Shown here: piece by piece, positions 1-8,901 of the stretch
Numbering within the stretch: position 1 is the stretch's first letter
How the letters are laid out: every line of letters starts with the position of its first letter
Source of the DNA: Mucilaginibacter sp.
GTDB taxonomy: Bacteria > Bacteroidota > Bacteroidia > Sphingobacteriales > Sphingobacteriaceae
NCBI GenBank assembly: GCA_028288085.1
Contig: JAQBOK010000185.1
Span: forward strand, 1 to 36,034
Length of the DNA: 36,034 bases
Reading direction: 5' to 3'
The notes under the pieces: model-generated
The model's input: the letters and a program-made list of their open reading frames with translations, nothing else
Databases searched by the model: none
Told to the model about the DNA's origin: nothing
Program-made: the position numbers and the translations under genes

Positions 1-1571
1 TCCTCAGCATGAACCGGGTAATCCGTCGTATAATGCAATCCCCGGCTCTCCTTTCTCAACATAGCCGATTTCACCACGATATAGGATACCTGTATCAGGT
101 TACGCAATTCGCATAGCTTAACTGATATTTTAGTACGCTTGTAAAACTCTTCTGTTTCCTCATATAGTAAACCCAAACGGCGCATGGCCCTATCGAGCCT
201 GAAATCAGAACGCACTATACCCACGTAGTCACTCATCAGTTTTTGCATTTCGCGCACATTGTGTGTTACCAGGATATCTTCATTTGATAACTGTACTCCG
301 TGTTCGTCCCAATCCGGTATATTTTCAGGCATAATCGCTTTATTGAATACATTTACAGCATCGTTATAAATACGATGCGCAAAAACCAATGCCTCTAATA
401 ACGAATTTGAAGCAAGGCGGTTAGCCCCATGCAGGCCGGTTGAAGAGCACTCGCCACAAGCATATAATTGCATAATAGAAGATCTTCCGGAATCATCAAC
501 TAGTACACCTCCGCACATATAATGGCAAGCTGGCGCTACCGGAATCATATCCTTAGTCATATCAATACCTATCTCCAGGCATTTGGCGTAAATATTAGGG
601 AAGTGAGCTAAAATATCTTTTTTACTACGGTGCCTTATATCAAGGTAAACATAATCTTCCCCCGATTTCTTAATTTCAGCATCAATAGCTCTAGCAACAA
701 TATCCCTCGGCGCCAATGATTTTCGTTCATCATACTCCTGCATGAATTCCTGTCCATTGGTGCGTTTCAGGATACCTCCAAAACCACGTACAGCTTCGGA
801 TATTAAAAATGAAGGGTATTCGCCCGGGTTATATAAAGCTGTGGGATGAAACTGAATAAACTCCATATTGCGCACTTTACCTTTTGCCCGATAAACCATG
901 GCTACACCATCGCCGGTAGCAATAGTTGGATTAGTGGTAATAGAATAGATATGACCGGCACCACCGGATGCCATCACAGTAACTTTGGATAAAATCTTCT
1001 CCACCATACCATTTAGTGTATTTAAAACATACACACCATAGCAGGTAATATCAGTGCTTGACTTATCAACAAACTCACCCAAATGATGTTGTGTAATCAA
1101 ATCTACAGCGAAATAATGCGTTAATACAGTAATATTAGGATTTTGATGTATTTGATCTAATAGCGATCTTTCAATCTCCCAACCTGTAATGTCTTTATAA
1201 TGCAATACCCTGAATTCGGAATGACCACCCTCTTTTGCCAGGTCATACATCCCCTCATTGGTCTTATCAAAGTTGGTTCCGTAATCAATAATTTCTCTTA
1301 TTCGCTCTGGTCCTTCCTTTACTACTATTTCTACAACCTTTCTATTACAAAGGTCATCCCCGGCTACCAAAGTATCTTCAATGTGTTTTTCAAAAGAATC
1401 TTCCTTTTTATCCACAACTACTGCAACGCCTCCCTGTGCATACTTAGTGTTAGATTCATCTTCGTTCGACTTGGTAACTATCAGTACCTTACCATGTTTC
1501 GCAGCTTTTAGTGCAAAACTTAATCCGGCAATACCCGACCCAATCACCAAAAAATCAGCTGTTCTTGTCAT
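1..1571 (-). CDS. nadB: L-aspartate oxidase NadB (C-terminus cut by window edge)
   Basis: Cytoplasmic FAD enzyme that oxidises L-aspartate to iminoaspartate, the first step of de novo NAD synthesis; the product goes to NadA, encoded divergently next door. I translated the minus strand from the ATG at 1571: 523 codons stay open to the window edge. It begins MTRTADFLVIGSGIAGL, with the dinucleotide-binding GxGxxG at residues 11-16. Further on are EFIQFHPTAL and GANRLASNSLLEAL, hallmarks of the NadB/succinate dehydrogenase flavoprotein family, and the RLASNSLLE form is typical of NadB. Family members are about 530 residues, so only a short tail should be missing. A perfect TAnnTTTG box lies 19 nt upstream. 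Identification is very secure; the end is unseen. Confidence 0.96.
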   Translation of the reverse strand, partial: MTRTADFLVIGSGIAGLSFALKAAKHGKVLIVTKSNEDESNTKYAQGGVAVVVDKKEDSFEKHIEDTLVAGDDLCNRKVVEIVVKEGPERIREIIDYGTNFDKTNEGMYDLAKEGGHSEFRVLHYKDITGWEIERSLLDQIHQNPNITVLTHYFAVDLITQHHLGEFVDKSSTDITCYGVYVLNTLNGMVEKILSKVTVMASGGAGHIYSITTNPTIATGDGVAMVYRAKGKVRNMEFIQFHPTALYNPGEYPSFLISEAVRGFGGILKRTNGQEFMQEYDERKSLAPRDIVARAIDAEIKKSGEDYVYLDIRHRSKKDILAHFPNIYAKCLEIGIDMTKDMIPVAPACHYMCGGVLVDDSGRSSIMQLYACGECSSTGLHGANRLASNSLLEALVFAHRIYNDAVNVFNKAIMPENIPDWDEHGVQLSNEDILVTHNVREMQKLMSDYVGIVRSDFRLDRAMRRLGLLYEETEEFYKRTKISVKLCELRNLIQVSYIVVKSAMLRKESRGLHYTTDYPVHAE

Positions 1572-1979
1572 ATAGATGTATAATGTTGTGCAAAAGTACT
1601 ACTTGTGTTAACAAGAGGTACAAAACATGTTAATTTTGTGTAAGTAAAAAGCTAACAAATAACAAAGAAGTTGATAACCTTCCTTTCTGCTGGTAATGCC
1701 AATAATCTTTACGCTAATTTTGAGCCTTATTATCAACTTAACTAACATTTACAAGGCTAAGAAAATATCAACATATAAGTTTTAAAATAAAATAACGGTT
1801 ATTATACCAGTCTTTAAATCAATTAAATATAATATAAAATATATCGATAAAATGTGGATAAAAGGTTAAAACTAATCTTTTACATAATTTGTATCACTAC
1901 TTTTACACAGAACTAACACACCAATAACAATAGGTTCTTTATATATATAAAACTAATTGTTATTAATTGAATTGTTGAA
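1572..1979. other. 408-bp AT-rich divergent spacer between nadB and nadA
   Basis: The only gene-free stretch over 300 bp. It must hold the promoters of nadB (minus) and nadA (plus). I see no coding frame or RNA gene. It contains the nadB -7 box, an AACATGTT palindrome (1624-1631), a hairpin just before nadA (AATAACAAT 1923-1931 with ATTGTTATT 1956-1964), and four DnaA-box-like 9-mers: TTATCAACT at 1669-1677 (minus) and 1730-1738 (plus), ATATCAACA at 1765-1773 (plus), and the exact consensus TTATCCACA at 1853-1861 (minus). No clear -33/-7 pair for nadA was found; TACTTTTA near 1896-1903 is the nearest match. Confidence 0.6.
1591..1598 (-). promoter_or_regulatory. nadB: Candidate -7 promoter box for nadB
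   Basis: On the minus strand this reads TACTTTTG, a perfect match to the Bacteroidota -7 consensus TAnnTTTG, 19 nt before the nadB ATG. A TTTG lies 22 nt further upstream and could serve as the -33 element, at the long end of usual spacing. An imperfectly centred inverted repeat (CTTGT at 1602-1606, ACAAG at 1611-1615) lies between the two boxes and could be an operator; that is inference. Confidence 0.5.
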
Positions 1980-2972
1980 ATGGATACTTTTGAAGAAATA
2001 AAACTGAAGGGATTTGTGGAGGAAGAAATAGATCCGACGCTTGATCTTTTTGTTGAAATCGAAAAATTAAAAAAGGAAAAGAATGCCGTTATTTTGGCCC
2101 ATTATTACCAGGAACCCGATATACAGGATATTGCTGATTACATTGGCGATAGTCTGGGATTATCACAACAGGCCGCTAAAACGGATGCTGATATCATTGT
2201 ATTTGCCGGAGTTCATTTTATGGCTGAAACCGCAAAAATACTGTCTCCAAACAAAAAGGTCCTTTTACCCGACTTAAAGGCAGGATGCTCGTTAGCAGAC
2301 AGTTGTCCTCCGCACTTATTCAGGAAGTTTAAAGAAAACTACCCTGATCATCTGGTAATCACTTATGTGAATTGTACGGCGGAACTGAAAGCATTGAGCG
2401 ATATAGTTTGTACTTCGAGCAATGCCATACAGATAGTGGAAAGCTTGCCAAAGGATCAGAAAATTATTTTTGGACCGGATAAAAACCTTGGGGCTTATGT
2501 AGCAAAGAAAACAGGACGGGACCTGGTTTTATGGAATGGTGCCTGTATGGTTCATGAGATATTTTCGAGAGAGAAAATAACAAAACTGAAAGAACGCTAT
2601 CCAAACGCTAAACTACTGGCACATCCTGAATGTGAGGAAGTAATATTAAAAATGGCCGATTATATTGGTTCAACAACAGGTTTGTTAAAATATGCAACTA
2701 AAAGTCCTGAAAAAGAATTTATAGTTGCTACTGAATCAGGCATTATTCACCAGATGCAAAAGGATAACCCGGGTAAAGTATTTATACCGGCTCCGCCAAA
2801 TAATTCATGTGCCTGTAACGATTGCCCTCACATGAAACGTAATACTCTTGAAAAGCTTTATTTGTGTATTAAAAATGAGATGCCGGAAATAAATGTTCCG
2901 CAGCATATAATTGAGAGAGCTGTAAAACCTATTGAAAGGATGCTTGAAATATCGGCCCGGCTAGGATTGTGA
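1980..2972 (+). CDS. nadA: Quinolinate synthase NadA
   Basis: Condenses iminoaspartate (from NadB) with dihydroxyacetone phosphate to make quinolinate, using an oxygen-sensitive [4Fe-4S] cluster. The 330-residue protein fits the family length. It shows the conserved LAHYYQ motif at about 39-44, GDSLGLS at 56-62, and cysteines in the three expected cluster positions: C103 in AGCSLAD, C189 in NGACMVHE, and C282 in the C-terminal [13 protein letters not shown] motif, which also holds C277 and C279. Encoded divergently from nadB, the usual functional partner; no nadC is in the window. A 9-bp hairpin sits in the leader 15 nt before the ATG. A stem-loop terminator follows the stop. Confidence 0.97.
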   Translation: MDTFEEIKLKGFVEEEIDPTLDLFVEIEKLKKEKNAVILAHYYQEPDIQDIADYIGDSLGLSQQAAKTDADIIVFAGVHFMAETAKILSPNKKVLLPDLKAGCSLADSCPPHLFRKFKENYPDHLVITYVNCTAELKALSDIVCTSSNAIQIVESLPKDQKIIFGPDKNLGAYVAKKTGRDLVLWNGACMVHEIFSREKITKLKERYPNAKLLAHPECEEVILKMADYIGSTTGLLKYATKSPEKEFIVATESGIIHQMQKDNPGKVFIPAPPNNSCACNDCPHMKRNTLEKLYLCIKNEMPEINVPQHIIERAVKPIERMLEISARLGL

Positions 2973-2991
2973 TTTGACAGATATTTAAATA

Positions 2992-3024
2992 ATTACACCG
3001 ATCCGTATAATGGACCGGTGTAAT
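2992..3024. terminator. Bidirectional stem-loop terminator between nadA and the nuclease gene
   Basis: Inverted repeat ATTACACCG (2992-3000) with CGGTGTAAT (3016-3024); TCC (3002-3004) pairs with GGA (3012-3014) beyond one mismatch, leaving a 7-nt loop. It lies between two convergent genes, so it probably serves both. The T-tract is poor on either side. Confidence 0.7.
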
Positions 3025-3032
3025 CCAAAATA

Positions 3033-4451
3033 TTAATTTCCAGGATCTTTTTTAATTTCTATTGCATCCTGCACATTTTGAGGCAAGGATGATAACAAAT
3101 TATACCCCGTTGCGCTTTCTATATCACGTACACTAACAATATATTTTGTCCAGTCGGAATTTATAATATTGTTATTAGGGGTATTAACTGCTATAACCCG
3201 GGTAGTACTGGTTATACGGCTCAGATCATTGTCGCCAACAGGTATAATAACAGCCACTTTCCATACGTTGGAAGGCACATTTACATGGCCATTATTAATC
3301 GTATTTGCAGATCCGTTTGATCCTGTCCCACCTGAACCATAGCTACCCATGATAATATAGATTTCATTACCGGCAACAACTTGTTCGCGTAAATAATTTT
3401 CAAGGTTGGCCCATGTTTGTTCATTATTCTGGGGGGCCTGTGGTATCATATTGGCCATCAAAAATGTAGCTGAATTAGCATCGGTTGAACTTGTCCTGTC
3501 AGCCGATGGACAATTATGTCCCCTATCAAATCCTGATCCTGAATAGCTATTGCTTTGCACCTCATACCAACCTGTTGGCAAGCCATTAAATCCGGCAAAA
3601 TTATTTAACCTGGCTGACGCGTTAGTAATATTAGAAGCATCAAGGTGCCAACTTACCCAATTGGGTGTACCACGTGTACTGCTGTATGACTCACTGTAAT
3701 ATTTTTGATCCATTAAATAATTATCCATCAATACAATAGAAGTTTGAGCGGCGGATGGATTACCCATTAAAAGATCGCTATTATCACCAGTAGCCGGTGG
3801 TGCATCTGCTCCTGCTGTAATTCCTCGGTCGCCGGTAGGTTTTGATGTTCCGGTAGTGTCAGGTCCGCCTGCGTCCGGAGGGCCAACGGTAATTCCGGGA
3901 TCGCCGGTTCCCTTAAAAGTAATATCGTCAATATTTATCCGGGTGGTACCGATTTTTTGAATTCTGAAACGCACCTTTGAAGTAGTTGTTACCTTAAAGG
4001 AATCAGTAACGAATGTTGCTGAGGTTTCGCTGATATCATTACCTAGTTTTGTAAATGTTGCTCCCCCATCTGTTGACATCATTAGTTGCCAGGTAGAATT
4101 GGCATCTGATCCATATTTAGCGTGCTCTATACTGATCTGTTTTACACCGTTGATATCAAAATTAGTTGTAATGCTTCCGGTGCGCAGTCTTACCGATTGT
4201 TTTCCATTTTTTACATCCGTAGCAAGGCTTCCCAATAATGCATCATTAAAATCCCACTGACCAGTTGTTAGCGCTACAGCAGCATCCGTATAGGCAGTTT
4301 TACTGCCATTATCGAAATGCTCAGTGATGGCATAATTTTGTGGTTGCGTTGACGTTAACGGAGGTTTGTTAGTAACAGGAGTATCACTTTTTTTACAACT
4401 TGCGATTATTAAAAATATAAACGCCACAAATAGTAAATTTTTGTTTTTCAT
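3033..4451 (-). CDS. Secreted DNA/RNA non-specific endonuclease lipoprotein (DRGH/NUC1 family)
   Basis: A surface or periplasmic nuclease that probably degrades extracellular nucleic acid. Residues 1-19 form a lipoprotein signal ending in IASC (C19). Residues about 40-182 form a beta-rich module with the look of a jelly-roll or carbohydrate-binding domain (a WQLMMSTDGGATFTKLG stretch and a closing INIDDITFKG strand). A Gly/Pro/Thr-rich linker with repeated D(P/R)GIT motifs spans about 183-225. The nuclease domain fills about 235-465: the catalytic DRGH is at 309-312 (H312 the general base), and Mg-binding Asn is expected in QNNEQTWANLE at 341-351. The linker-plus-sensor architecture is common in Bacteroidota. 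Single gene, convergent with nadA; the substrate of the N-domain is not known. Confidence 0.88.
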   Translation of the reverse strand: MKNKNLLFVAFIFLIIASCKKSDTPVTNKPPLTSTQPQNYAITEHFDNGSKTAYTDAAVALTTGQWDFNDALLGSLATDVKNGKQSVRLRTGSITTNFDINGVKQISIEHAKYGSDANSTWQLMMSTDGGATFTKLGNDISETSATFVTDSFKVTTTSKVRFRIQKIGTTRINIDDITFKGTGDPGITVGPPDAGGPDTTGTSKPTGDRGITAGADAPPATGDNSDLLMGNPSAAQTSIVLMDNYLMDQKYYSESYSSTRGTPNWVSWHLDASNITNASARLNNFAGFNGLPTGWYEVQSNSYSGSGFDRGHNCPSADRTSSTDANSATFLMANMIPQAPQNNEQTWANLENYLREQVVAGNEIYIIMGSYGSGGTGSNGSANTINNGHVNVPSNVWKVAVIIPVGDNDLSRITSTTRVIAVNTPNNNIINSDWTKYIVSVRDIESATGYNLLSSLPQNVQDAIEIKKDPGN

Positions 4452-4567
4452 ATATAAATTAAATTTTCGGCTAATTTCCGATTTGTATATTAACTGGATG
4501 TTAATAAAATAAACCTATGATAAATTGTTACAATTGCATTAAACGGAGCTAATTACAAGAGCTTTCG

Positions 4568-4575
4568 TACTTTTG
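4568..4575 (+). promoter_or_regulatory. thiL: Candidate -7 promoter box for thiL
   Basis: TACTTTTG, a perfect TAnnTTTG match, ends 23 nt before the thiL ATG. No TTG at the expected -33 spacing is obvious, so the call rests on this box alone. Confidence 0.45.
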
Positions 4576-4598
4576 TAAAAAAAATTAAAAAGCAGCTG

Positions 4599-5639
4599 AT
4601 GTTTGAAAACCAGGAGAGAACCAATATAGAACAGTTAGGTGAGTTTGGATTGATAGATCACTTAACTAAGAATATAAAACTTACACAACCAGGTACTGTA
4701 AAAGGTGTTGGTGATGATGCTGCCGTGCTTGATTTTCCGGGTAAAAAGGTACTGGTGTCGACAGATATATTACTGGAGGGTATCCATTTTGACCTCGCTT
4801 ACACCCCGTTAAAACACCTTGGATATAAAGCCATACAGGTGAACCTAAGTGATATATATGCTATGAACGGAACCGCTACACAGGTTACGGTATCATTAGG
4901 TATATCAAGCAAGTTCCCGCTGGAGGCTGTGGAGGAGTTGTACGAAGGCATTTATCTGGCATGCGAAAAATATAATGTTGATTTGGTGGGTGGTGATACC
5001 ACATCGTCAAAGCAAGGTTTGATAATTAGCGTTACTGCGATGGGTTATGCCGAGGAGAAAGATATTACCTACAGAAATACAGCCGGGGAAGGTGATTTGC
5101 TTTGTGTTTCTGGCGATTTAGGTGGTGCTTATATAGGTTTACAATTATTGGAACGTGAAAAGCAGATTTATTTGGAAAACCCCAATATTCAGCCCGACCT
5201 GGAAGGAAAGGATTATATTGTAGAACGCCAGCTAAAGCCCGAAGCCCGAAAGGACATTGTGGAGTTACTAAAAGATATTGATGTTAAGCCCACCGCAATG
5301 ATTGATATTTCGGATGGTTTGGCATCAGAGATACTACACATCTGCAAGCAAAGTGATAAAGGATGTAATTTATACGAAGACAAGATACCGCTTGACCCTA
5401 TGACTTATGAAACAGCAAGGGAATTTAACCTCGATCCTACCATTTGTGCGCTTAGCGGTGGTGAAGATTACGAATTGCTTTTTACCGTTAAACAGGCCGA
5501 CTACGACAAGATAAAGCTTCAAATGGACATAACCATCATTGGCCACATAACAGAAGCGTCTGCGGGTTGCAACCTGGTTACAAAGGCCGGTGTAGTGCAT
5601 CCACTAAAAGCGCAGGGATGGAATACGTTTAAAAGCTGA
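4599..5639 (+). CDS. thiL: Thiamine-monophosphate kinase ThiL
   Basis: Phosphorylates thiamine monophosphate to thiamine pyrophosphate, the last step of cofactor synthesis, in the cytoplasm. The 346-residue protein has the full PurM-like ATP-binding signature: GVGDDAAVL at 36-44, STDILLEGIHFD at 54-65, VNLSDIYAMNG at 81-91, VGGDTTSSK at 130-138, DISDGLASEI at 236-245 and SGGEDYELLF at 286-295. The aspartates of these motifs bind Mg2+ and the nucleotide. It is slightly longer than the roughly 320-residue proteobacterial enzymes. No other thi gene and no THI-box riboswitch is visible near it: the 147-bp upstream spacer is too plain. It stands alone between a divergent nuclease gene and a convergent peptidase gene. 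Confidence 0.96.
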   Translation: MFENQERTNIEQLGEFGLIDHLTKNIKLTQPGTVKGVGDDAAVLDFPGKKVLVSTDILLEGIHFDLAYTPLKHLGYKAIQVNLSDIYAMNGTATQVTVSLGISSKFPLEAVEELYEGIYLACEKYNVDLVGGDTTSSKQGLIISVTAMGYAEEKDITYRNTAGEGDLLCVSGDLGGAYIGLQLLEREKQIYLENPNIQPDLEGKDYIVERQLKPEARKDIVELLKDIDVKPTAMIDISDGLASEILHICKQSDKGCNLYEDKIPLDPMTYETAREFNLDPTICALSGGEDYELLFTVKQADYDKIKLQMDITIIGHITEASAGCNLVTKAGVVHPLKAQGWNTFKS

Positions 5640-5646
5640 GAAATTG

Positions 5647-5676
5647 TTTGCGCTTTTATATCAGTAAAAGCGCAAA
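5647..5676. terminator. Bidirectional terminator between thiL and the M1 peptidase
   Basis: Perfect 12-bp inverted repeat TTTGCGCTTTTA (5647-5658) and TAAAAGCGCAAA (5665-5676) with a 6-nt loop, 7 nt after the thiL stop and about 50 nt from the end of the convergent peptidase gene. Confidence 0.85.
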
Positions 5677-5727
5677 TAATTTGTTGGGATTTAAATTGTG
5701 CCATACCCATATCTGGATAAACTAACA

Positions 5728-7311
5728 TCAATCTGCCTTTATTATCTCAAACCCGGCCAACAAATTAACGTCAGGATCAAAGATTATATCTGCAGGTTTT
5801 GCTTCAACCGGTATTTCAATTGAAGTAGTTTGGCTGTTCACACTAATTTTATGCAGCTTGTTTTCTATTAAACACTCCAGTATAAATTCATAGGGATTGA
5901 TCTGCTTTTGGTTTATCTGAATATTAACAACTTTTTTAACAGCATCATATTTCCAGTTGATCTGTAATTGCGGATGACCGGCTGTATACAACCATTGTTT
6001 AAAAAACTGTCGAAGATTTTGTCCGCTGGCTTGTTCCATCACCTTACATAAATCGCCGGTATTGGCATTGCTTCCATCATATTTAGTGTAGTAGGCACGT
6101 ATGCCTTTCCAAAAGACGTCATCACCTAATTTACGCCTCAGCATATGTAGTATCCAGCCGCCTTTCTGATAGCTATTGGCATTAAGCAACGCCATATAAT
6201 TGCTTTTCGCGCTGGTGTCAACAACGGGCGTTAATCTTTTCTTTTCAAAATCTAATACAGTGATCCTGTCAACAGTCAGGCGTTTTTTTAATGTATCGAT
6301 ACCGTATTTATGTTCAAGATAAATATGGGTCATATAGGTGGCAAAACCTTCGCTTAGCCAAAGGTGGCTAAAGCTCTTTTCACTGGCGGCATCACCAAAC
6401 CATTGGTGCGCAATTTCGTGGGCCATTAATTCCTCTATTCCCTTATCGCCGACAGAATTTTCAAAGTAGAAGATAGCACTGGCATTTTCCATCCCGCCAA
6501 ATATCGTTTTCGACTGCACATTGGCTAATTTTTCATATGCATAAGGGCCAAATTTGTCAATATAATACGCCAATATCTCTTTAGCTACTGCATAACTGCT
6601 AAAACCGGTATCTTTATTTTCGGGGAAAACATAAGTATAAACAGGTATTCCATTAACATCTCCGGTATGGTCTATGGCGAAATCAGCAACGCCTATTACA
6701 GTTACCTTTGTAGGTAGCGGCACCGTTTCTTTCCAATGTGTTATTTTTAAATTACCCGGTAATACCGTCTCGCTTTCTTTTAAGCCATTAGCCACTACCT
6801 GGTAATGATCGGGCGCGGTTATCATAAAATCAACAGTGGCCTTGTCTGCCGGATCATCAACACAGGGTAACCAGTTATGTGCCCGATTGGGCCAGTTATC
6901 ACCAAAAAAAGTACGATGTTTAAATTTGTTGGTCGAAATGATGAGCCCATCGACGGGTATGCCCTTGTAGGTTATATTATAAGTATGTTCTGTGCTTGCT
7001 TTTCCTTTTGTAATAATAACAACGGCATTATTATCCTGCCGGAATTTCACGTTAGTCCTGTTTTCGGTTACCGAACTTACAAGCATCCCCTTTCCTTCCG
7101 TATTTTGTTTAATCAGGTCAATACTGAATGAATTGACATCTTTCAAAAATTTAAGGGAAATATCTGTACGGCCCTTTATTACATCATCGGCATCATTCAG
7201 TTGTATGGCAAAGCCATAGTGCTGTACATTGATAGTGGCGCCGGGAGCTTGTGCCCGGGCTGATGAGAAAAAAACAAACAGACACAGAAATAAAAATAAT
7301 TGCTTTAACAT
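5728..7311 (-). CDS. Exported M1-family zinc aminopeptidase
   Basis: A periplasmic or surface metallopeptidase that trims N-terminal residues from peptides. I place the start at 7311 because the protein then opens with a clean signal peptide (MLKQLFLFLCLFVFFSSARAQ); the frame is open further up to 7422 but that would bury the signal under a charged extension. In the 527-residue form, an M1 N-terminal beta domain (about 25-225) is followed by the exopeptidase motif GGMENA at 272-277 and the zinc site HEIAH at 298-302 with the third ligand E321 in WLSEGFATY. The long C-terminal helical domain of aminopeptidase N is absent; this is the short M1 form, ending in a small beta domain. It follows ffh after a 117-nt gap and a terminator, so it is probably a separate unit. 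Confidence 0.9.
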   Translation of the reverse strand: MLKQLFLFLCLFVFFSSARAQAPGATINVQHYGFAIQLNDADDVIKGRTDISLKFLKDVNSFSIDLIKQNTEGKGMLVSSVTENRTNVKFRQDNNAVVIITKGKASTEHTYNITYKGIPVDGLIISTNKFKHRTFFGDNWPNRAHNWLPCVDDPADKATVDFMITAPDHYQVVANGLKESETVLPGNLKITHWKETVPLPTKVTVIGVADFAIDHTGDVNGIPVYTYVFPENKDTGFSSYAVAKEILAYYIDKFGPYAYEKLANVQSKTIFGGMENASAIFYFENSVGDKGIEELMAHEIAHQWFGDAASEKSFSHLWLSEGFATYMTHIYLEHKYGIDTLKKRLTVDRITVLDFEKKRLTPVVDTSAKSNYMALLNANSYQKGGWILHMLRRKLGDDVFWKGIRAYYTKYDGSNANTGDLCKVMEQASGQNLRQFFKQWLYTAGHPQLQINWKYDAVKKVVNIQINQKQINPYEFILECLIENKLHKISVNSQTTSIEIPVEAKPADIIFDPDVNLLAGFEIIKAD

Positions 7312-7360
7312 ACATTTAAGTTCTATTAAATCACGGATACACATATAGCTTTTTGATGCA

Positions 7361-7382
7361 AAAAAAGCAGCCAAAGCTGCTT
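7361..7382 (-). terminator. Rho-independent terminator of ffh
   Basis: On the minus strand AAGCAGC, loop TTTG, GCTGCTT runs into a T-tract (stem arms 7365-7371 and 7376-7382; tail 7360-7366). It lies about 45 nt after the ffh stop, the usual layout of an intrinsic terminator. Confidence 0.85.
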
Positions 7383-7427
7383 CATATAAATAAATCCGAA
7401 ATCGAACTTCCGACTTCCGCAATAAAC

Positions 7428-8753
7428 CTACTTTGGCATCCTTCTCATCATATTTGCCATGGCTGCCGGGTTGCTCATTTGCTTCATTACTTTACGCATA
7501 TCCTCAAACTGTTTAATCAGCCGGTTCACTTCCTGCAGATCGGTTCCTGAGCCTTTGGCGATACGGTTGCGGCGGCTTTGATTAATAGAATCCGGGTTTT
7601 CTTTTTCGAAGGGCGTCATTGATTGGATGATAGACTCGATGTTTTTGAAAGCATTATCATCCACCTCCACATTTTTCATCATTTTGCCAACACCAGGTAT
7701 CATGCCCATCAAGTCCTTCATGTTGCCCATCTTTTTAATTTGCTGTATCTGGCTGTAAAAATCGTTAAAGTCGAACTTGTTTTTGCGGATCTTCTTTTGC
7801 AGTTCGGCAGCTTCTTTTTCATCGAATTGCTGCTGAGCGCGTTCTACTAAGGAGATCACGTCGCCCATGCCCAATATCCGCGATGACATACGATCAGGGT
7901 GGAAAACATCCAGCGCTTCCATCTTCTCGCCGGTTCCGATAAATTTGATCGGTTTGTTTACTACCGATTTGATGGATAGCGCCGCACCACCGCGGGTATC
8001 ACCATCCAGTTTGGTTAGCACAACGCCGGTAAAATCCAACCGGTCGTTAAATACCTTTGCCGTGTTTACGGCATCCTGGCCAGTCATAGAATCCACCACA
8101 AATAATATCTCGTGCGGCTGAACAGCGGCTTTCACCTGTTCAATTTCAACCATCATGGCCTCATCAATAGATAAGCGGCCTGCGGTATCCACTATCACGA
8201 CGTTATAGCCGTTTTGTTTGGCTAAAGCCACGCCTTCCCTCGCTATAGCTATCGGGTCTTTTGATTCCAAATTGGCATAAACCGGAATACCTATTTGCTC
8301 ACCCAAAACCTTCAATTGCTCAACAGCCGCGGGGCGGTAAACATCGCCTGCTACTAATAAGGGTTTTTTGTTCTTCTGCGTTTTTAAAAAATTAGCAAGT
8401 TTACCACTGAATGTGGTTTTACCCGCACCATTCAAACCCGCAATCAATATCACTGTAGGTGTGGCCGGAAAACTGAGTTCGGCTGTACTGCCACCCATCA
8501 GTTCCGTCAACTCGTCGCTCATTATTTTGGTGAGCAATTGGCCTGGCGAAATAGAGGTCAGCACATTCTGACCCATTGCCTTTTGCCTTACCTCATCGGT
8601 AAATGCTTTGGCGGTTTTATAGTTTACGTCGGCATCCAAAAGGGCTTTGCGTATCTCCTTCATGGTTTCAGCCACGTTGATTTCAGTAATGGTTCCCTGC
8701 CCTTTTAGGACCTTAAATGCCCTGTCGAGTTTATCCGAAAGATTTTCAAACAT
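7428..8753 (-). CDS. ffh: Signal recognition particle protein Ffh (SRP54)
   Basis: GTPase that binds signal sequences on nascent chains together with 4.5S RNA and delivers ribosomes to FtsY at the inner membrane. The 441-residue protein has the N-domain helices (1-90), then the G domain: P-loop GLNGAGKTT at 106-114, GDVYRPAAVEQL at 136-147, DTAGR at 189-193, TKLDGDTRGG at 247-256. A C-terminal M domain (about 300-441) contains FEKENPDSINQSRRNRIAKGSG, the RNA-binding helix region, and a Met-rich end (MRKVMKQMSNPAAMANMMRRM) that would contact signal peptides. Length is normal. It has its own -7 box upstream and a terminator downstream, so it is probably monocistronic. Confidence 0.98.
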   Translation of the reverse strand: MFENLSDKLDRAFKVLKGQGTITEINVAETMKEIRKALLDADVNYKTAKAFTDEVRQKAMGQNVLTSISPGQLLTKIMSDELTELMGGSTAELSFPATPTVILIAGLNGAGKTTFSGKLANFLKTQKNKKPLLVAGDVYRPAAVEQLKVLGEQIGIPVYANLESKDPIAIAREGVALAKQNGYNVVIVDTAGRLSIDEAMMVEIEQVKAAVQPHEILFVVDSMTGQDAVNTAKVFNDRLDFTGVVLTKLDGDTRGGAALSIKSVVNKPIKFIGTGEKMEALDVFHPDRMSSRILGMGDVISLVERAQQQFDEKEAAELQKKIRKNKFDFNDFYSQIQQIKKMGNMKDLMGMIPGVGKMMKNVEVDDNAFKNIESIIQSMTPFEKENPDSINQSRRNRIAKGSGTDLQEVNRLIKQFEDMRKVMKQMSNPAAMANMMRRMPK

Positions 8754-8789
8754 GAATATAAAGTACTTTTAATCTTTAATTTGAGGATA

Positions 8790-8797
8790 CAAAGGTA
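8790..8797 (-). promoter_or_regulatory. ffh: Candidate -7 promoter box for ffh
   Basis: Minus-strand TACCTTTG, a perfect TAnnTTTG match, 36 nt upstream of the ffh ATG. The best upstream TTTG is about 25 nt away, longer than usual spacing. Confidence 0.5.
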
Positions 8798-8901
8798 TGA
8801 TTTTGAAACAATTCAGCTTCATCAAAACTTTGTAAAAACAGAGGTGATTGGTTTAAAGGAGTTACATAAACTTATTTAGTCGGGATTTTTACATTTCCAG
8901 C

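Noticed and set aside
1200..1575. Open frames on the plus strand (up to 103 residues)
   Set aside because: They lie entirely antisense to nadB, whose translation is unbroken and matches the family.
1572..1979. Chromosome replication origin in the nadB/nadA spacer
   Set aside because: DnaA-like boxes are present but no origin-type genes are close and skew cannot be judged from 36 kb; kept only as a low-key finding.
7311..7422. Longer N-terminus for the M1 peptidase (start 7422)
   Set aside because: It would put a charged 37-residue stretch ahead of a clean signal peptide and would run through the ffh terminator.
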